Shown piece after piece: positions 8,589 to 18,565 of a stretch of DNA of 64,000 nucleotides. The stretch comes from Bacillus sp. ZZV12-4809 (GTDB lineage: Bacteria; Bacillota; Bacilli; Bacillales; Cytobacillaceae): positions 186,001-250,000 of the forward strand of contig NZ_VCRN01000002.1 in NCBI RefSeq assembly GCF_009849585.1, in the 5' to 3' direction. Position 1 is the stretch's first letter; the number at the start of each line of letters is the position of its first letter. Below the pieces are notes generated by a model, which saw nothing but the letters and a program-made list of their open reading frames with translations, had not been told where the DNA came from and made no database searches. Made by a program: the position numbers and the translations under genes.

Positions 8589-9329
8589 ATGCGCAGCAAT
8601 AAAGATAAAGAAAGAAAATCATTTCGCGCAATCGAAAAACAATTTAAAGAATTCCAGACGGAAATCGGAATTCAATTTGAAAATGAAAAATTACTAAAGC
8701 AGGCTTTTACCCATTCATCATATGTGAATGAGCATCGGAGAAAGCCTTATGAAGACAATGAAAGACTGGAGTTTTTGGGTGATGCCGTCCTCGAACTGAC
8801 TGTTTCAAAATTCCTTTACCTCAAATATCCAATGATGAGCGAGGGTGAGTTAACGAAGCTGAGGGCTGCAGTTGTCTGCGAACCATCCCTGGTCTCATTT
8901 GCCCACGAATTGTCATTTGGCAGACTGGTACTCCTCGGTAAAGGTGAGGAAATGACAGGAGGAAGAACCCGACCGGCTCTGCTTGCTGATGTATTCGAGG
9001 CCTTTATTGGTGCATTATACCTGGACAAAGGATTGGATACAGTTGTTGGCTTTTTGGAAAAAGTTGTTTTTCCAAAGATTGATTCTGGTGCTTTTTCGCA
9101 TGTGATGGATTTTAAAAGCCAGCTGCAGGAGCTTGTGCAGCGGGATGGTGCAGGTGCAATTGAATATAAGATCCTTCAGGAAAAGGGGCCTGCCCACAAT
9201 CGGGAATTTGTTTCCACTGTTTCTCTAAATGGCAGAGAACTTGGGACAGGCACCGGCCGATCCAAGAAAGAAGCGGAACAGCATGCGGCCCAAATGGCTC
9301 TTGAAGTATTAAAAAACCATATAAAGTAA
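8589..9329 (+). CDS. rnc: Ribonuclease III
   Basis: RNase III cleaves double-stranded RNA in rRNA and SRP RNA maturation and in mRNA decay. The endonuclease domain carries the signature [14 protein letters not shown] near residue 59. A second acidic cluster, [15 protein letters not shown], lies near residue 129. A C-terminal double-stranded-RNA-binding domain (about 175-244) ends the protein. The length is 246 residues. AAGGTGG at 8574-8580 precedes the ATG. It leads into smc with a 44-base gap, as in B. subtilis. Confidence 0.96.
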   Translation: MRSNKDKERKSFRAIEKQFKEFQTEIGIQFENEKLLKQAFTHSSYVNEHRRKPYEDNERLEFLGDAVLELTVSKFLYLKYPMMSEGELTKLRAAVVCEPSLVSFAHELSFGRLVLLGKGEEMTGGRTRPALLADVFEAFIGALYLDKGLDTVVGFLEKVVFPKIDSGAFSHVMDFKSQLQELVQRDGAGAIEYKILQEKGPAHNREFVSTVSLNGRELGTGTGRSKKEAEQHAAQMALEVLKNHIK

Positions 9330-9373
9330 AACATCAAAGAGCAGATACATGAGGTGACAGAGGAGGACCAAGG

Positions 9374-12300
9374 TTGTTTTTAAAAAGGCTTGATGTAATT
9401 GGATTTAAGTCGTTTGCTGAGCGGATAACGGTTGATTTTGTTCCTGGGGTCACAGCGGTTGTCGGTCCGAATGGCAGCGGGAAAAGCAATATAACTGATG
9501 CCATCCGCTGGGTTTTGGGGGAACAATCAGCTAAGTCCCTTCGCGGTGCAAAAATGGAGGATGTCATTTTTGCAGGCAGCGATTCCCGGAGAGCGCAGAA
9601 TTTTGCAGAGGTGACGCTTACTCTTGATAACGCCGATCAGGGTCTGCCGATCGAATATAGCGAAGTCAGTGTTACAAGAAGAGTCTACCGGTCAGGTGAC
9701 AGTGAATACCTGATCAATAAGCAAACATGCAGACTTAAAGATATCGTAGATTTATTTATGGATTCAGGCCTTGGCAGGGAAGCCTTCTCAATCATAAGCC
9801 AGGGCAGAGTTGAAGAAATTCTAAACAGTAAAGCTGAAGAGCGCCGGACAATATTTGAAGAAGCTGCTGGCGTGCTTAAATACAAGATAAGAAAGAAAAA
9901 GGCGGAAGGCAAGCTTTCCGAAACCCAGGATAATTTAAACAGGGTAAACGATATACTTCATGAACTGGAAACTCAGGTAGAGCCGTTAAAAATACAGGCC
10001 TCTATTGCAAAAGACTATTTGCAGCAGAAGGAAGCACTTGAGAAGATAGAGGTTGCCCTCACAGTTTATGAGATAGAGGAGCTCCATTCAAAATGGGAGC
10101 AGCTTTCACGCCAGCTCGAGCAGCATACAGAAGATGAAATGAAGCTCACGGCAGTAATCCAGAACAAGGAAGCGAAAGTCGAAGAGTTAAAGGATCAGAT
10201 TGCTGCAATTGATGAATCAGTAAATGATCTGCATGATGTTCTCCTTTATGCAAGTGAAGAGCTGGAAAAATTGGAAGGCAGAAAAGAAGTTCTCAAAGAG
10301 CGGAAGAAAAATGCCAGCCAGAATAAAGACCAGCTCCATAGAAACATGAGAGAACTTACAATGAAGATTGCTGAGTTAAAAGAGCAGGAAGAAAAGCACT
10401 CTGCTCTTAAGAAAGAAGTGAAGTCAGAAGCAGTCAGGCTTCAAAAAGCATTAAAGGAAAAGCAGGAGCAGCTAAAGCAATATAGTGAAAACACAGAAGA
10501 GAAAATTGAGTCGCTGAAAAGTGATTATATTGAAGTGCTGAACAGCCAGGCAGCCTCAAGAAATGAATTGCAGAATATTAATCAGCAGCTGAACCAGCAG
10601 GATCAGCGCAGTTCAAGGCTTGAAACGGATAATGAAAAATATATTGCTGACCGCAAGAAAAACGAAGAGAAAAAACAAAAGATACAAATAGATCTTGAAA
10701 ACTTGCAAAAGGAAATAGAAAATCAAGTACATGTTTTCCGCAATGAAAGCCGCAAGCTTGAATCATTAAAGACCAATTACCAAAAACAAGAAAAAACCTT
10801 GTATCAGGCTTATCAATATTTGCAGCAGGCAAAATCCCGTCAGGAAATGCTTGATGAAATGGAAGAGGATTTTTCGGGTTTTTTCCAAGGTGTAAAGGAA
10901 GTCTTGAAAGCAAGAGGCGGCAAGCTGCAGGGAATTGAAGGAGCCGTAGCTGAATTAATACAGGTGCCAAAAGAGTATGAAATTGCGATTGAAACAGCTC
11001 TTGGCGGTGCTATGCAGCATATCATCGTACAAAATGAACAGGATGGGAGAAATGCCATTCAATTCCTGAAAAAAAATTCTTACGGCAGAGCCACTTTCCT
11101 TCCGTTAAGTGTAGTGAAAGGGAAGAAGCTGGGTACCGGGCAATTGAAAACGGTTCAGGGGCACCCTGCTTTTATCGGTGAAGCAGCTTCACTGATACGA
11201 TTTGATGGAAGACACGAGCCTGCTATTGAGAACTTGCTTGGCAATGTGGTTATTGCCCGGGATCTCAAAGGTGCCAATGAACTTGCGAAGCTTCTTCAAT
11301 ACCGTGTGAGACTCGTAACAATTGACGGAGATGTGGTTAATCCCGGCGGTTCCATGACCGGTGGAGCGGTGAAACAGAAAAGTACTTCAATTCTCTCCCG
11401 TAAAGGTGAACTTGAAGAGCTTAAGTCCAGAATTGTGGATATGGAATCCAAAACAGCAAATCTCGAAAAGCAAGTAAAACTGCAAAAAAGCGAAATTCAA
11501 AAACAGGAATTACACATAGAACAGCTTAAAAAAACAGGTGAAGAGCTTCGGCTGAAGGAACAGAAGGTAAAAGGAGAGCTCTTAGAAGCTGAGTTCGAAG
11601 AAAAAAGCATTAATGAGCGCCTATCCCTTTATGATATGGATAAAGCACAGTTTTCTCAAGATATTGAAAGGCTGCTGGCAAGAAAGGGAGAGCTTGCAGC
11701 TTTATTAGATCAGCAGCAAAAGCAGATAGCCAGCCTTGATAATGAGATAAAAGCATTAACAGAAAGAAAAAACACCCAGCAGACTTCAAAGGAAACTGTT
11801 GTATCTGAAATTAATGAGCTGAAAATCAGCTTCGCTTCCAAGAGTGAGCAGCTGAACCATGCTGAGGACAAGCTTGCAGCTATAAATTCTGAGCTTGCTG
11901 TGACCCAAGAGAAGCAGAAAACCGTTAAAGAAGATTTAGAGCTCCTTTCATCCGAAATGACAAACAGCTCTTCAGGTGAACAACATTTGGAAGAAGCAGC
12001 ACAGAAAAAACTGAAGGAAAAGAATGAAACGCTTGAACTGATTTCTTCAAGAAGGAATGAGCGTTTAAAGCTCCAAGCTTCTTTAGAGGACCAGGAGCTT
12101 GAGGCGAAAGAATTGAAACGCCAGCATAAAGGCCTTGTAGAAGTTTTAAAGGATGAGGAAGTTAAGCAGAATCGGCTGGATGTTGAGCTTGAGAATAGGC
12201 TGAATCACTTAAGGGAAGAATACCTGCTGTCTTTTGAAGCGGCTAAAGAAGAATTCCAGCTTCAGATTGATGTTGACGAAGCCAGAAAGCGTGTAAAACT

Positions 12301-12940
12301 CATAAAGCTGTCTATTGAGGAACTTGGAGCTGTAAATCTTGGAGCAATCGAGGAGTATGAAAGAGTATCGGAACGCTATGAATTCCTGCTTGAGCAAAAA
12401 ACAGACCTTCAGGAAGCAAAAGATACACTATTCCAGGTTATTGATGAAATGGATGTTGAAATGAAAAGGCGATTTGAAGAAACGTTCGAAGGGATCCGTT
12501 TTCATTTTGAGTCGGTTTTCCAATCTTTATTTGGCGGAGGCAGAGCAGATCTGCGCTTGACCCAGCCTGATGATTTATTGAATACAGGTGTGGAAATTGT
12601 CGCGCAGCCTCCAGGAAAGAAATTGCAAAACCTCGGATTATTATCCGGGGGAGAAAGAGCACTTACAGCAATTGCATTATTGTTTTCCATTTTGAAAGTA
12701 AGGCCTGTTCCATTCTGTATACTTGATGAGGTTGAGGCTGCTTTGGATGAAGCGAATGTACAAAGATTCAGCCAATACTTAAAGAGATACAGTGCTGAAA
12801 CCCAATTTATTGTGATCACCCACAGAAAAGGAACAATGGAAGAAGCGGATGTCCTTTACGGTGTTACCATGCAGGAATCCGGTGTCTCCAAACTGGTTTC
12901 TGTGCGGCTGGAGGAAACAAGGGAATTAATTACTCAATAG
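9374..12940 (+). CDS. smc: Chromosome segregation protein SMC
   Basis: SMC is the ATPase core of the condensin complex with ScpA and ScpB. It organises and segregates the chromosome. Walker A GPNGSGKS lies at residues 31-38. Long coiled coils (about 170-500 and 680-1020) flank a hinge with the NPGGSMTGG motif near residue 660. The C-terminal signature LLSGGERALTAIA and Walker B FCILDEVEAALDEANV form the second half of the ATPase head. The length is 1188 residues. The TTG start is set by AGAGGAGG seven bases upstream and by exact agreement with the conserved MFLKRLDVIGFKSFAE start. Confidence 0.97.
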   Translation: MFLKRLDVIGFKSFAERITVDFVPGVTAVVGPNGSGKSNITDAIRWVLGEQSAKSLRGAKMEDVIFAGSDSRRAQNFAEVTLTLDNADQGLPIEYSEVSVTRRVYRSGDSEYLINKQTCRLKDIVDLFMDSGLGREAFSIISQGRVEEILNSKAEERRTIFEEAAGVLKYKIRKKKAEGKLSETQDNLNRVNDILHELETQVEPLKIQASIAKDYLQQKEALEKIEVALTVYEIEELHSKWEQLSRQLEQHTEDEMKLTAVIQNKEAKVEELKDQIAAIDESVNDLHDVLLYASEELEKLEGRKEVLKERKKNASQNKDQLHRNMRELTMKIAELKEQEEKHSALKKEVKSEAVRLQKALKEKQEQLKQYSENTEEKIESLKSDYIEVLNSQAASRNELQNINQQLNQQDQRSSRLETDNEKYIADRKKNEEKKQKIQIDLENLQKEIENQVHVFRNESRKLESLKTNYQKQEKTLYQAYQYLQQAKSRQEMLDEMEEDFSGFFQGVKEVLKARGGKLQGIEGAVAELIQVPKEYEIAIETALGGAMQHIIVQNEQDGRNAIQFLKKNSYGRATFLPLSVVKGKKLGTGQLKTVQGHPAFIGEAASLIRFDGRHEPAIENLLGNVVIARDLKGANELAKLLQYRVRLVTIDGDVVNPGGSMTGGAVKQKSTSILSRKGELEELKSRIVDMESKTANLEKQVKLQKSEIQKQELHIEQLKKTGEELRLKEQKVKGELLEAEFEEKSINERLSLYDMDKAQFSQDIERLLARKGELAALLDQQQKQIASLDNEIKALTERKNTQQTSKETVVSEINELKISFASKSEQLNHAEDKLAAINSELAVTQEKQKTVKEDLELLSSEMTNSSSGEQHLEEAAQKKLKEKNETLELISSRRNERLKLQASLEDQELEAKELKRQHKGLVEVLKDEEVKQNRLDVELENRLNHLREEYLLSFEAAKEEFQLQIDVDEARKRVKLIKLSIEELGAVNLGAIEEYERVSERYEFLLEQKTDLQEAKDTLFQVIDEMDVEMKRRFEETFEGIRFHFESVFQSLFGGGRADLRLTQPDDLLNTGVEIVAQPPGKKLQNLGLLSGGERALTAIALLFSILKVRPVPFCILDEVEAALDEANVQRFSQYLKRYSAETQFIVITHRKGTMEEADVLYGVTMQESGVSKLVSVRLEETRELITQ

Positions 12941-13024
12941 GATCTTTAAGGCGGGACGGTTATAACACTGTTCCGCTGCTATACATAAAGGAAGTTTTGT
13001 AATTTAGCTGATCCGAATAAGTTG

Positions 13025-13061
13025 TTTTACTGAATTGATTAAAGCGGAAGATGCGAGACTC
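13025..13061. repeat. Truncated copy of the palindromic intergenic repeat
   Basis: The sequence around TTACTGAATTGATTAAAGCG followed by GAAGATGCGAGACTC resembles the left end of the element at 8363 (TTGCTGAGTTGATTGGTGCG then GAAGGCACTTGACTC). No right end is present before ftsY. It is likely a decayed copy. Confidence 0.5.
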
Positions 13062-13111
13062 ATTCGGAACAAACAGCATGCAGCAAAAAGCTATTAAAAG
13101 GAAGTGAAAAC

Positions 13112-14119
13112 ATGAGTTTCTTTAAAAAACTAAAAGAAAAAATCACAAAACAGACAGATAGTGTTACAGAAAAGTTTAAAGACGGACTAACCAAAACCCG
13201 CGATAATTTTTCAAATAAGGTAAATGACCTTGTTTCAAGATACCGGAAAGTAGATGAGGAATTTTTTGAGGAACTGGAAGAAATCTTAATTGGAGCGGAT
13301 GTCGGTTTTGACACTGTCATGGAACTGGTTGATGAACTGAGAAAAGAAGTGAAGCGCAAGAATATTCAGGATCCGCGCGAGGTTCAGGCAGTTATTTCTG
13401 AGAAGCTTGTAGATATTTATGACAGTGCAGGAGAAACTTCTACAGAATTAAACATTCAAAAAGATGGACTTACAGTAATCCTGTTTGTAGGTGTTAATGG
13501 TGTCGGAAAAACTACGACAATCGGAAAACTTGCCCATAAGTTCAAGAGTGAAGGAAAAAGTGTCCTGCTTGCGGCAGGTGATACTTTCCGTGCGGGAGCA
13601 ATTGAACAGCTAGAGGTATGGGGTGAACGTGTCGGTGTAGATGTCATTAAGCAGGGAGCCGGCTCTGACCCTGCAGCTGTCATGTATGATGCTGTCCAGT
13701 CTGCCAAGTCCCGCAAGGCTGATATTTTAATATGTGATACAGCAGGGCGCCTTCAGAACAAAGTTAATCTAATGAAAGAATTGGAAAAGGTCAAGCGCGT
13801 AATTGAAAGAGAAGTACCTGGTGCCCCTCACGAAGTATTGCTTGTTCTTGACGCTACAACTGGACAAAATGCCATGATACAGGCAAAGACCTTCAAAGAA
13901 GCAACGGATGTTTCCGGGATTGTTCTTACAAAGCTGGATGGTACTGCAAAAGGCGGCATCGTTCTGGCAATCAGAAATGAGCTGGAAATACCGGTGAAAT
14001 TTGTAGGTTTAGGTGAAAAAATGGATGACCTTCAGGAATTTAATGCAGAACAATATGTGTATGGCCTTTTTGCCGACATTGTCGAAAAAGAAGCAGATGC
14101 AGAAGAAGAGGAAGAATAA
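13112..14119 (+). CDS. ftsY: Signal recognition particle receptor FtsY
   Basis: FtsY docks SRP-ribosome complexes at the membrane. The charged N-terminal segment is followed by the N domain and the GTPase G domain. That domain has P-loop GVNGVGKTTTIGKLA near residue 128, DTAGR near 209 and TKLDGTAKGG near 271. The length is 335 residues. AGGAAGTG precedes the ATG. A strong terminator follows, so ftsY is separated from the membrane-protein operon downstream. In B. subtilis, ylxM-ffh lies close by; here 12.5 kb intervene. Confidence 0.97.
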   Translation: MSFFKKLKEKITKQTDSVTEKFKDGLTKTRDNFSNKVNDLVSRYRKVDEEFFEELEEILIGADVGFDTVMELVDELRKEVKRKNIQDPREVQAVISEKLVDIYDSAGETSTELNIQKDGLTVILFVGVNGVGKTTTIGKLAHKFKSEGKSVLLAAGDTFRAGAIEQLEVWGERVGVDVIKQGAGSDPAAVMYDAVQSAKSRKADILICDTAGRLQNKVNLMKELEKVKRVIEREVPGAPHEVLLVLDATTGQNAMIQAKTFKEATDVSGIVLTKLDGTAKGGIVLAIRNELEIPVKFVGLGEKMDDLQEFNAEQYVYGLFADIVEKEADAEEEEE

Positions 14120-14134
14120 AAAATATCCTGACAA

Positions 14135-14167
14135 AACAGCCTGAGAACATTCTCAGGCTGTTTTTTT
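14135..14167 (+). terminator. Intrinsic terminator after ftsY
   Basis: A 13-bp stem (AACAGCCTGAGAA with TTCTCAGGCTGTT) is followed by TTTTTT. It ends the smc-ftsY unit. Confidence 0.95.
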
Positions 14168-14190
14168 ACGGTATTTAAATAAAAAACAGT

Positions 14191-14218
14191 TTGAAAATTA
14201 CATTTATTAGTGTAAAAT
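14191..14218 (+). promoter_or_regulatory. Candidate promoter of the MoxR/vWA/ABC operon
   Basis: TTGAAA at 14191-14196, a 16-base spacer and TAAAAT at 14213-14218. It is the best SigA-like pair in the 240-base gap before the first gene of the operon. Its -10 overlaps the palindrome at 14208-14225. The untranslated leader would be about 180 bases. Confidence 0.42.
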
Positions 14219-14225
14219 TACACTA
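14208..14225 (+). promoter_or_regulatory. Palindrome overlapping the operon promoter (candidate operator)
   Basis: TAGTGTAAAATTACACTA has perfect 8-base arms and a 2-base centre. It lies exactly over the candidate -10. The half-site AGTGTA resembles that of GntR-family YtrA-type repressors as I recall them, but their sites have a longer spacer. The regulator is therefore unknown. Confidence 0.45.
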
Positions 14226-14244
14226 TGTAGTACTCTTCCTTGTT

Positions 14245-14261
14245 TTTGTCTGAAAGACAAA
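14245..14261 (+). other. Small inverted repeat in the operon leader
   Basis: TTTGTCT, a GAA centre and AGACAAA form a perfect 7-base inverted repeat within the predicted leader. It could be a second protein-binding site or a short RNA hairpin. Nothing else identifies it. Confidence 0.35.
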
Positions 14262-14406
14262 TAATTTTATATTCTCAGGAACTTTTTGTCATTAGTCTGC
14301 GTCTATAAAATGGAAGAAGTTATCAGAATGAGAAAAATTTATAGTCGTTAAGGAAGTCTATAAATATTAAAAGCAGATACTTAAGGTATTAAAAGGGGAG
14401 ATTGGG

Positions 14407-16779
14407 TTGCGCAGAAAAATAAAAGTTATTATTATGGCTTTCTTCTGCTTTGTATTTATGTTTCATCCATTTCAATCAGCAGAAGCTGCCTCAGGCATTA
14501 AAGTTAGTCTGGATGAGGGCTTTGGCGGAAAAGTAAAAAGAGGTGAGGGATTCCCTCTTAGGATTAAGATGGAAAATACAGGTGAGGCATTCAGCGGGAA
14601 TTTGCTGATAAGTTACCATCCTTCTTACAATACCAGCGGTGCAGTAACTGTAAAAGTAGAGCTGCCGGCCGGTTCAGCAAAGGAATATCTGGTTACGGTA
14701 CCTGGAATAACGGAGGATCATCCCTCCATGTATCAGAACATTCCCTTGCTGACTCTTTATGAAGGAGATTGGAAAGATGGGAAAAAAGTCAGTTTTACTG
14801 GTGAAAAAACATTAAAGCCGAAATTTATAGATATGGCAACTGAAGTAATTGGCGTTCTTAGTGAAAACTATGATCGAGTAAAAGAGCTGAGGACACTGCC
14901 ATCTAAATCGATGCTTGAGCTTAAAAGGGAAGATTTGCCCGATGACGCCACAGGATTGGAAACGCTCGATTATCTGATTATTGATGAATTCAAGATTTCC
15001 CAGCTTAGTGACCAACAGCAAAAAGCGATAAAGGACTGGGTTTTCCGCGGTGGAACTTTGATTGCAGGAGGAGGACCGGATGCAGGCGGCACATATGGAG
15101 AGCTGTATTCTCTGCTGCCGATGAAATTAGAAAATGAATCATCCGCTGCTGTCAAATTCCTGCAGCCGGCAAAGGGAGAAGAGCCGCAATTTCAAGAGCT
15201 CAACTTTTTTACTGGCCCGGTTGAAAAGAGTGCAGAAGTTATTGCTAAAAGCGGTGATCTCCCTGCAGCATTGAAGAAGGAGTATGGAAGCGGGACGATT
15301 TTACAGACGGCTTTTTCATTGGGGGATGAGCCTTTATCTTCATGGCAGGGGTATGACACATGGTTTGATGGCTATATTAAACAGGCATCAGGTGCAGGCA
15401 CTGGTTCAAGCCCCTATTCACAGGATTATCTGGACCAGCTTTATTGGGAATTTGCAGAAGTAAATGAATTCTTTCCTGCATCCAATTTTTCAGTCGGACA
15501 GCTTATTGGACTTTTCGCCGGCTATATTATTCTCATAGTGCCTGTGCTTTATTTTGTGTTAAGAAAGCTTGATAAACGGGAGCATTCCTGGTGGATCATT
15601 CCTTCTATAGCCATACTGATGGGGGCAGCTGTCTTTGGAATGGGAGCAAAAGACAGAATTTCTCAGCCGCAGCTGAATCAGATGGGGATATATAAGTTGA
15701 ATAACAATCTGCTTACCGGATACCAGGCTTCAACCCTGCTGTCAAATAAAAGCGGTGAATATATCCTCTCAATGCCAAAAGGTGAATTTAATGCTGTGGT
15801 TTATTCTAACAATTCAACGTCTTCTGATCCTCTAAGAGGCGGAATCATGGCTGAAAAAGTAAAATACAATGAGATTATTTTCCCTGAGGTGGGGTATTGG
15901 TCATCCAAAACCATCTACGGAAAAGCTCAAACGGAAATAAATGGGGAATTAAAAGCGGACCTGACTCTTAAAGAAAAAAAATTAACCGGAACTATCAAAA
16001 ATGAGAGTGACTTTAATTTTGAAGAATTATATATTTGGTCAGGCAATGATGCAATAAAACTGGGTTCAATCAAAAAAGGTGAGACAATTAAAGTAGATAA
16101 AACGATAAAACAGTCCCTCTTGAGCAGACCGTACGGCGGAACATTTAATGGAGCATCCCCTGCCAATGGACAGAATGACATTAATAGGTTAAGAAAAGAA
16201 AGGCTTGAAAGTGCCTCTTCTACGTTCCTGCTCGGAGATGCATCTCAGCCGGTCCTGGCAGGTATTACAAGAGAATCTGTCATTGATGTAGCAATGAAAG
16301 GAAAGAAAGCCAAACAGAATAATACCAATTTGATTCTTCAGCCATTTGAGGCTAAAAATGAGTTTTCCGGCTCATTTACATTGAAGGAAAGTATGATGGC
16401 AGCTGATTGGCATGTGTCTAAGGGCCAAATTTATGAAAAAGGCATAGGCAGCACAAGTGGTGAAATGATGCTTGAAGACGGAGAATATGAATATTCTTTA
16501 AGTCTTCCGAAGCAGATGAAAGAGAAAAGCTATAGTCTCGAAGAAATTTCCTTAAAGATTAATAGCCAAAGCGTTCAGTATTCAATTAAAAACCATAAAT
16601 CAGGTGAATGGCTGCCGATTGAACCGGATCAAAGGAGCTTAAAGCTGACAAGTAAAGATGACTTATCACAGTATGTTTCAAAAGATGGCCGATTTATTTT
16701 GAAGCTTATTAAGTCTTCACAGGGAGATCCTTTCGTTCAATTACCTGCTGTAACAATTAAAGGGGAGGTGGCAAAATGA
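14407..16779 (+). CDS. Secreted/membrane protein with degenerate glutamine-amidotransferase-like domain
   Basis: First gene of an eight-gene operon; no specific family name is recalled. The 790-residue protein has a signal peptide (about residues 1-28, ending AEAA). An extracellular beta-rich domain follows. A Rossmann-like segment comes next (about 150-245, with LDYLIIDEF and GGTLIAGGGPDAGG) that resembles glutamine-amidotransferase-like folds but has no catalytic Cys. Two membrane helices (about 364-385 and 395-412) precede a C-terminal beta-sandwich region. It is probably anchored in the membrane with large outer domains. The TTG start follows AAAAGGGGAG six bases upstream. The stop overlaps the ABC ATPase start by four bases. 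I infer an envelope role tied to the transporter and the vWA proteins. Confidence 0.8.
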   Translation: MRRKIKVIIMAFFCFVFMFHPFQSAEAASGIKVSLDEGFGGKVKRGEGFPLRIKMENTGEAFSGNLLISYHPSYNTSGAVTVKVELPAGSAKEYLVTVPGITEDHPSMYQNIPLLTLYEGDWKDGKKVSFTGEKTLKPKFIDMATEVIGVLSENYDRVKELRTLPSKSMLELKREDLPDDATGLETLDYLIIDEFKISQLSDQQQKAIKDWVFRGGTLIAGGGPDAGGTYGELYSLLPMKLENESSAAVKFLQPAKGEEPQFQELNFFTGPVEKSAEVIAKSGDLPAALKKEYGSGTILQTAFSLGDEPLSSWQGYDTWFDGYIKQASGAGTGSSPYSQDYLDQLYWEFAEVNEFFPASNFSVGQLIGLFAGYIILIVPVLYFVLRKLDKREHSWWIIPSIAILMGAAVFGMGAKDRISQPQLNQMGIYKLNNNLLTGYQASTLLSNKSGEYILSMPKGEFNAVVYSNNSTSSDPLRGGIMAEKVKYNEIIFPEVGYWSSKTIYGKAQTEINGELKADLTLKEKKLTGTIKNESDFNFEELYIWSGNDAIKLGSIKKGETIKVDKTIKQSLLSRPYGGTFNGASPANGQNDINRLRKERLESASSTFLLGDASQPVLAGITRESVIDVAMKGKKAKQNNTNLILQPFEAKNEFSGSFTLKESMMAADWHVSKGQIYEKGIGSTSGEMMLEDGEYEYSLSLPKQMKEKSYSLEEISLKINSQSVQYSIKNHKSGEWLPIEPDQRSLKLTSKDDLSQYVSKDGRFILKLIKSSQGDPFVQLPAVTIKGEVAK

Positions 16780-17711
16780 TCGAAATAATAGATTTAACGA
16801 AACGGTATGGAAAATTCACAGCACTTGATTCCTTAAACCTTAATATTGAAAAAGGCAGTGTTTTTGGCTTTGTCGGACAGAATGGTGCAGGAAAATCAAC
16901 AACCTTCTCGATTTTGGCAACCCTGCTTGCCCCAACTTCGGGATCGGCTTTTGTCAACGGGTATGATGTGCAAAAGGAGCCTAAGCTTGTGAGAAAGCAA
17001 ATAGGCTATATGCCGGACTTTTTCGGGGTTTATGATCAGCTAAAGGCTGATGAATATCTGCACTTTTACGGAGCAAGTTACGGAATTCCATTTGCAGAAC
17101 GCGAGAAGCTGATTCCGCAGCTGCTCGACCTTGTTAACTTATCACATAAAAGAGAGTCATATGTGGACCTTCTATCAAGAGGCATGAAACAGCGCCTCTG
17201 TCTTGCCAGATGCCTAATTCATGATCCCGAAGTCCTGATCCTGGATGAGCCGGCATCAGGACTTGACCCAAGAGCAAGGGTTGAAATGAGGGAGATATTA
17301 AAAGAATTGAAAAGTATGGGCAAAACGATTTTAATATCTTCACATATTCTGCCAGAGCTTGCAGAGATGTGCGATACCATCGGCATTATTGATCAGGGTA
17401 AACTGGTGGCTCAGGGGTCGGTTGCTGATATCCAGGCACAGCTCAGAGGAGAACGGCTGATTCTTGTAAAAGTTCTTGGAAATGTGGAAACTGCCATTTC
17501 CTTTTTTGAAGATGATCCTAAAATTTCCAAATTATCATTGCATGAAGAAGGGGCATCTATCCAGTTTATTTATAAAGGGACTGCTGAAGAGCAAAAAGAG
17601 CTTCTTAAAAGGGCCATTTTGAATAATCTGGCAATCACCAGCTTTGCTGAAGTGGAAACAGATCTGGAGGATGTCTTTATGGAAATTACAAAGGGAGTTG
17701 AGCTGACATGA
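16776..17711 (+). CDS. ABC transporter ATP-binding protein
   Basis: A 311-residue ABC ATPase of the NatA/ABC-2 exporter type. Walker A GQNGAGKST lies near residue 34. The signature is LLSRGMKQRLCLARC (near 129), Walker B is VLILDEPASGLDP and the switch His lies in SSHILPE. A C-terminal extension (about 225-311) is typical of ABC-2 partners. The start overlaps the previous stop (ATGA) and its own end overlaps the permease start, so the three products are coupled. It should power the permease encoded next. The substrate is unknown. Confidence 0.92.
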   Translation: MIEIIDLTKRYGKFTALDSLNLNIEKGSVFGFVGQNGAGKSTTFSILATLLAPTSGSAFVNGYDVQKEPKLVRKQIGYMPDFFGVYDQLKADEYLHFYGASYGIPFAEREKLIPQLLDLVNLSHKRESYVDLLSRGMKQRLCLARCLIHDPEVLILDEPASGLDPRARVEMREILKELKSMGKTILISSHILPELAEMCDTIGIIDQGKLVAQGSVADIQAQLRGERLILVKVLGNVETAISFFEDDPKISKLSLHEEGASIQFIYKGTAEEQKELLKRAILNNLAITSFAEVETDLEDVFMEITKGVELT

Positions 17712-18556
17712 AGAATTTAATCGTGAATCCAGTACTTAATAAAGAATTCAAGCTCCGCTTCCGAAGCTTTAAAAGCTACCTTGGTGTCCTTTTTTACCTA
17801 TTGGCATTAGGGATTATCATTGTTGGTTTTATTATTATTGAATCACTGTCAAACAACATGCCGGGATTTTTTAAACCGGATCAGAGCCGGACAATGTTTA
17901 TGGTTTTATCTATACTGCAGCTTGGCCTGATTCTGTTTATAACCCCGGGATTAACAGCAGGGGTTATCAGCAGCGAAAGAGAGAGGCAGACCTTAAATAT
18001 CATGCTAACGACCACCCAAAGCTCTTCAAGCATCATATTAAGCAAGCTAATTTCCTCCATTTCATATTTAATTTTGCTGATTGCGGCAAGTTTGCCTCTT
18101 TATAGCTTTGTGTTTTTATTTGGAGGTATTTCTCCAGGACAGCTCCTCATCACAATGGGATTTTATTTGTTTACGATCCTGGTTTATGGAAGCATTGGAG
18201 TTTTATTTTCGACACTGATTAGAAAAACCATTGTCTCGATGGTTACCACCTATGGGGTTACACTATTTTTAGCAGGCGGAACGGCATTCCTAACTTTGAT
18301 TTTTATGCAATTAACAAATGCCTACGGGTATTCAGGGACTCAGCCGACAAATCCTCTGCCATATTTCCCGGCTATGCTCAATCCGGTCATTATTCTGATG
18401 AGTACCTTTGAGCCTGAAATGACCAATGAAATAACAAGATCAACAGGCATTGAATTTCCTTTGTGGATTTCATACTTAATTTCTTACACATTGATTTTCA
18501 TTGGAGCTGTGCTGCTTAGCATAAAGAAACTTCGTCCCAATATGAAAAAGGGTTAG
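17708..18556 (+). CDS. ABC-2 type transporter permease
   Basis: A 282-residue integral membrane protein with about six hydrophobic segments (starting near residues 25, 72, 115, 145, 180 and 256). The conserved SSERERQTLNIMLTT stretch near residue 90 is the coupling region common in ABC-2 permeases. It overlaps the ATPase gene by four bases and is its evident partner. The cargo is unknown. A 66-base gap with a hairpin separates it from the next gene, the largest break inside the operon. Confidence 0.9.
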   Translation: MKNLIVNPVLNKEFKLRFRSFKSYLGVLFYLLALGIIIVGFIIIESLSNNMPGFFKPDQSRTMFMVLSILQLGLILFITPGLTAGVISSERERQTLNIMLTTTQSSSSIILSKLISSISYLILLIAASLPLYSFVFLFGGISPGQLLITMGFYLFTILVYGSIGVLFSTLIRKTIVSMVTTYGVTLFLAGGTAFLTLIFMQLTNAYGYSGTQPTNPLPYFPAMLNPVIILMSTFEPEMTNEITRSTGIEFPLWISYLISYTLIFIGAVLLSIKKLRPNMKKG

Positions 18557-18565
18557 CAGTTTATT

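Noticed and set aside
12951-12976. Hairpin GCGGGAC/GTTCCGC after smc as a terminator
   Set aside because: The stem is only 7 bp with a G-U pair and no T run follows; smc and ftsY are probably co-transcribed.
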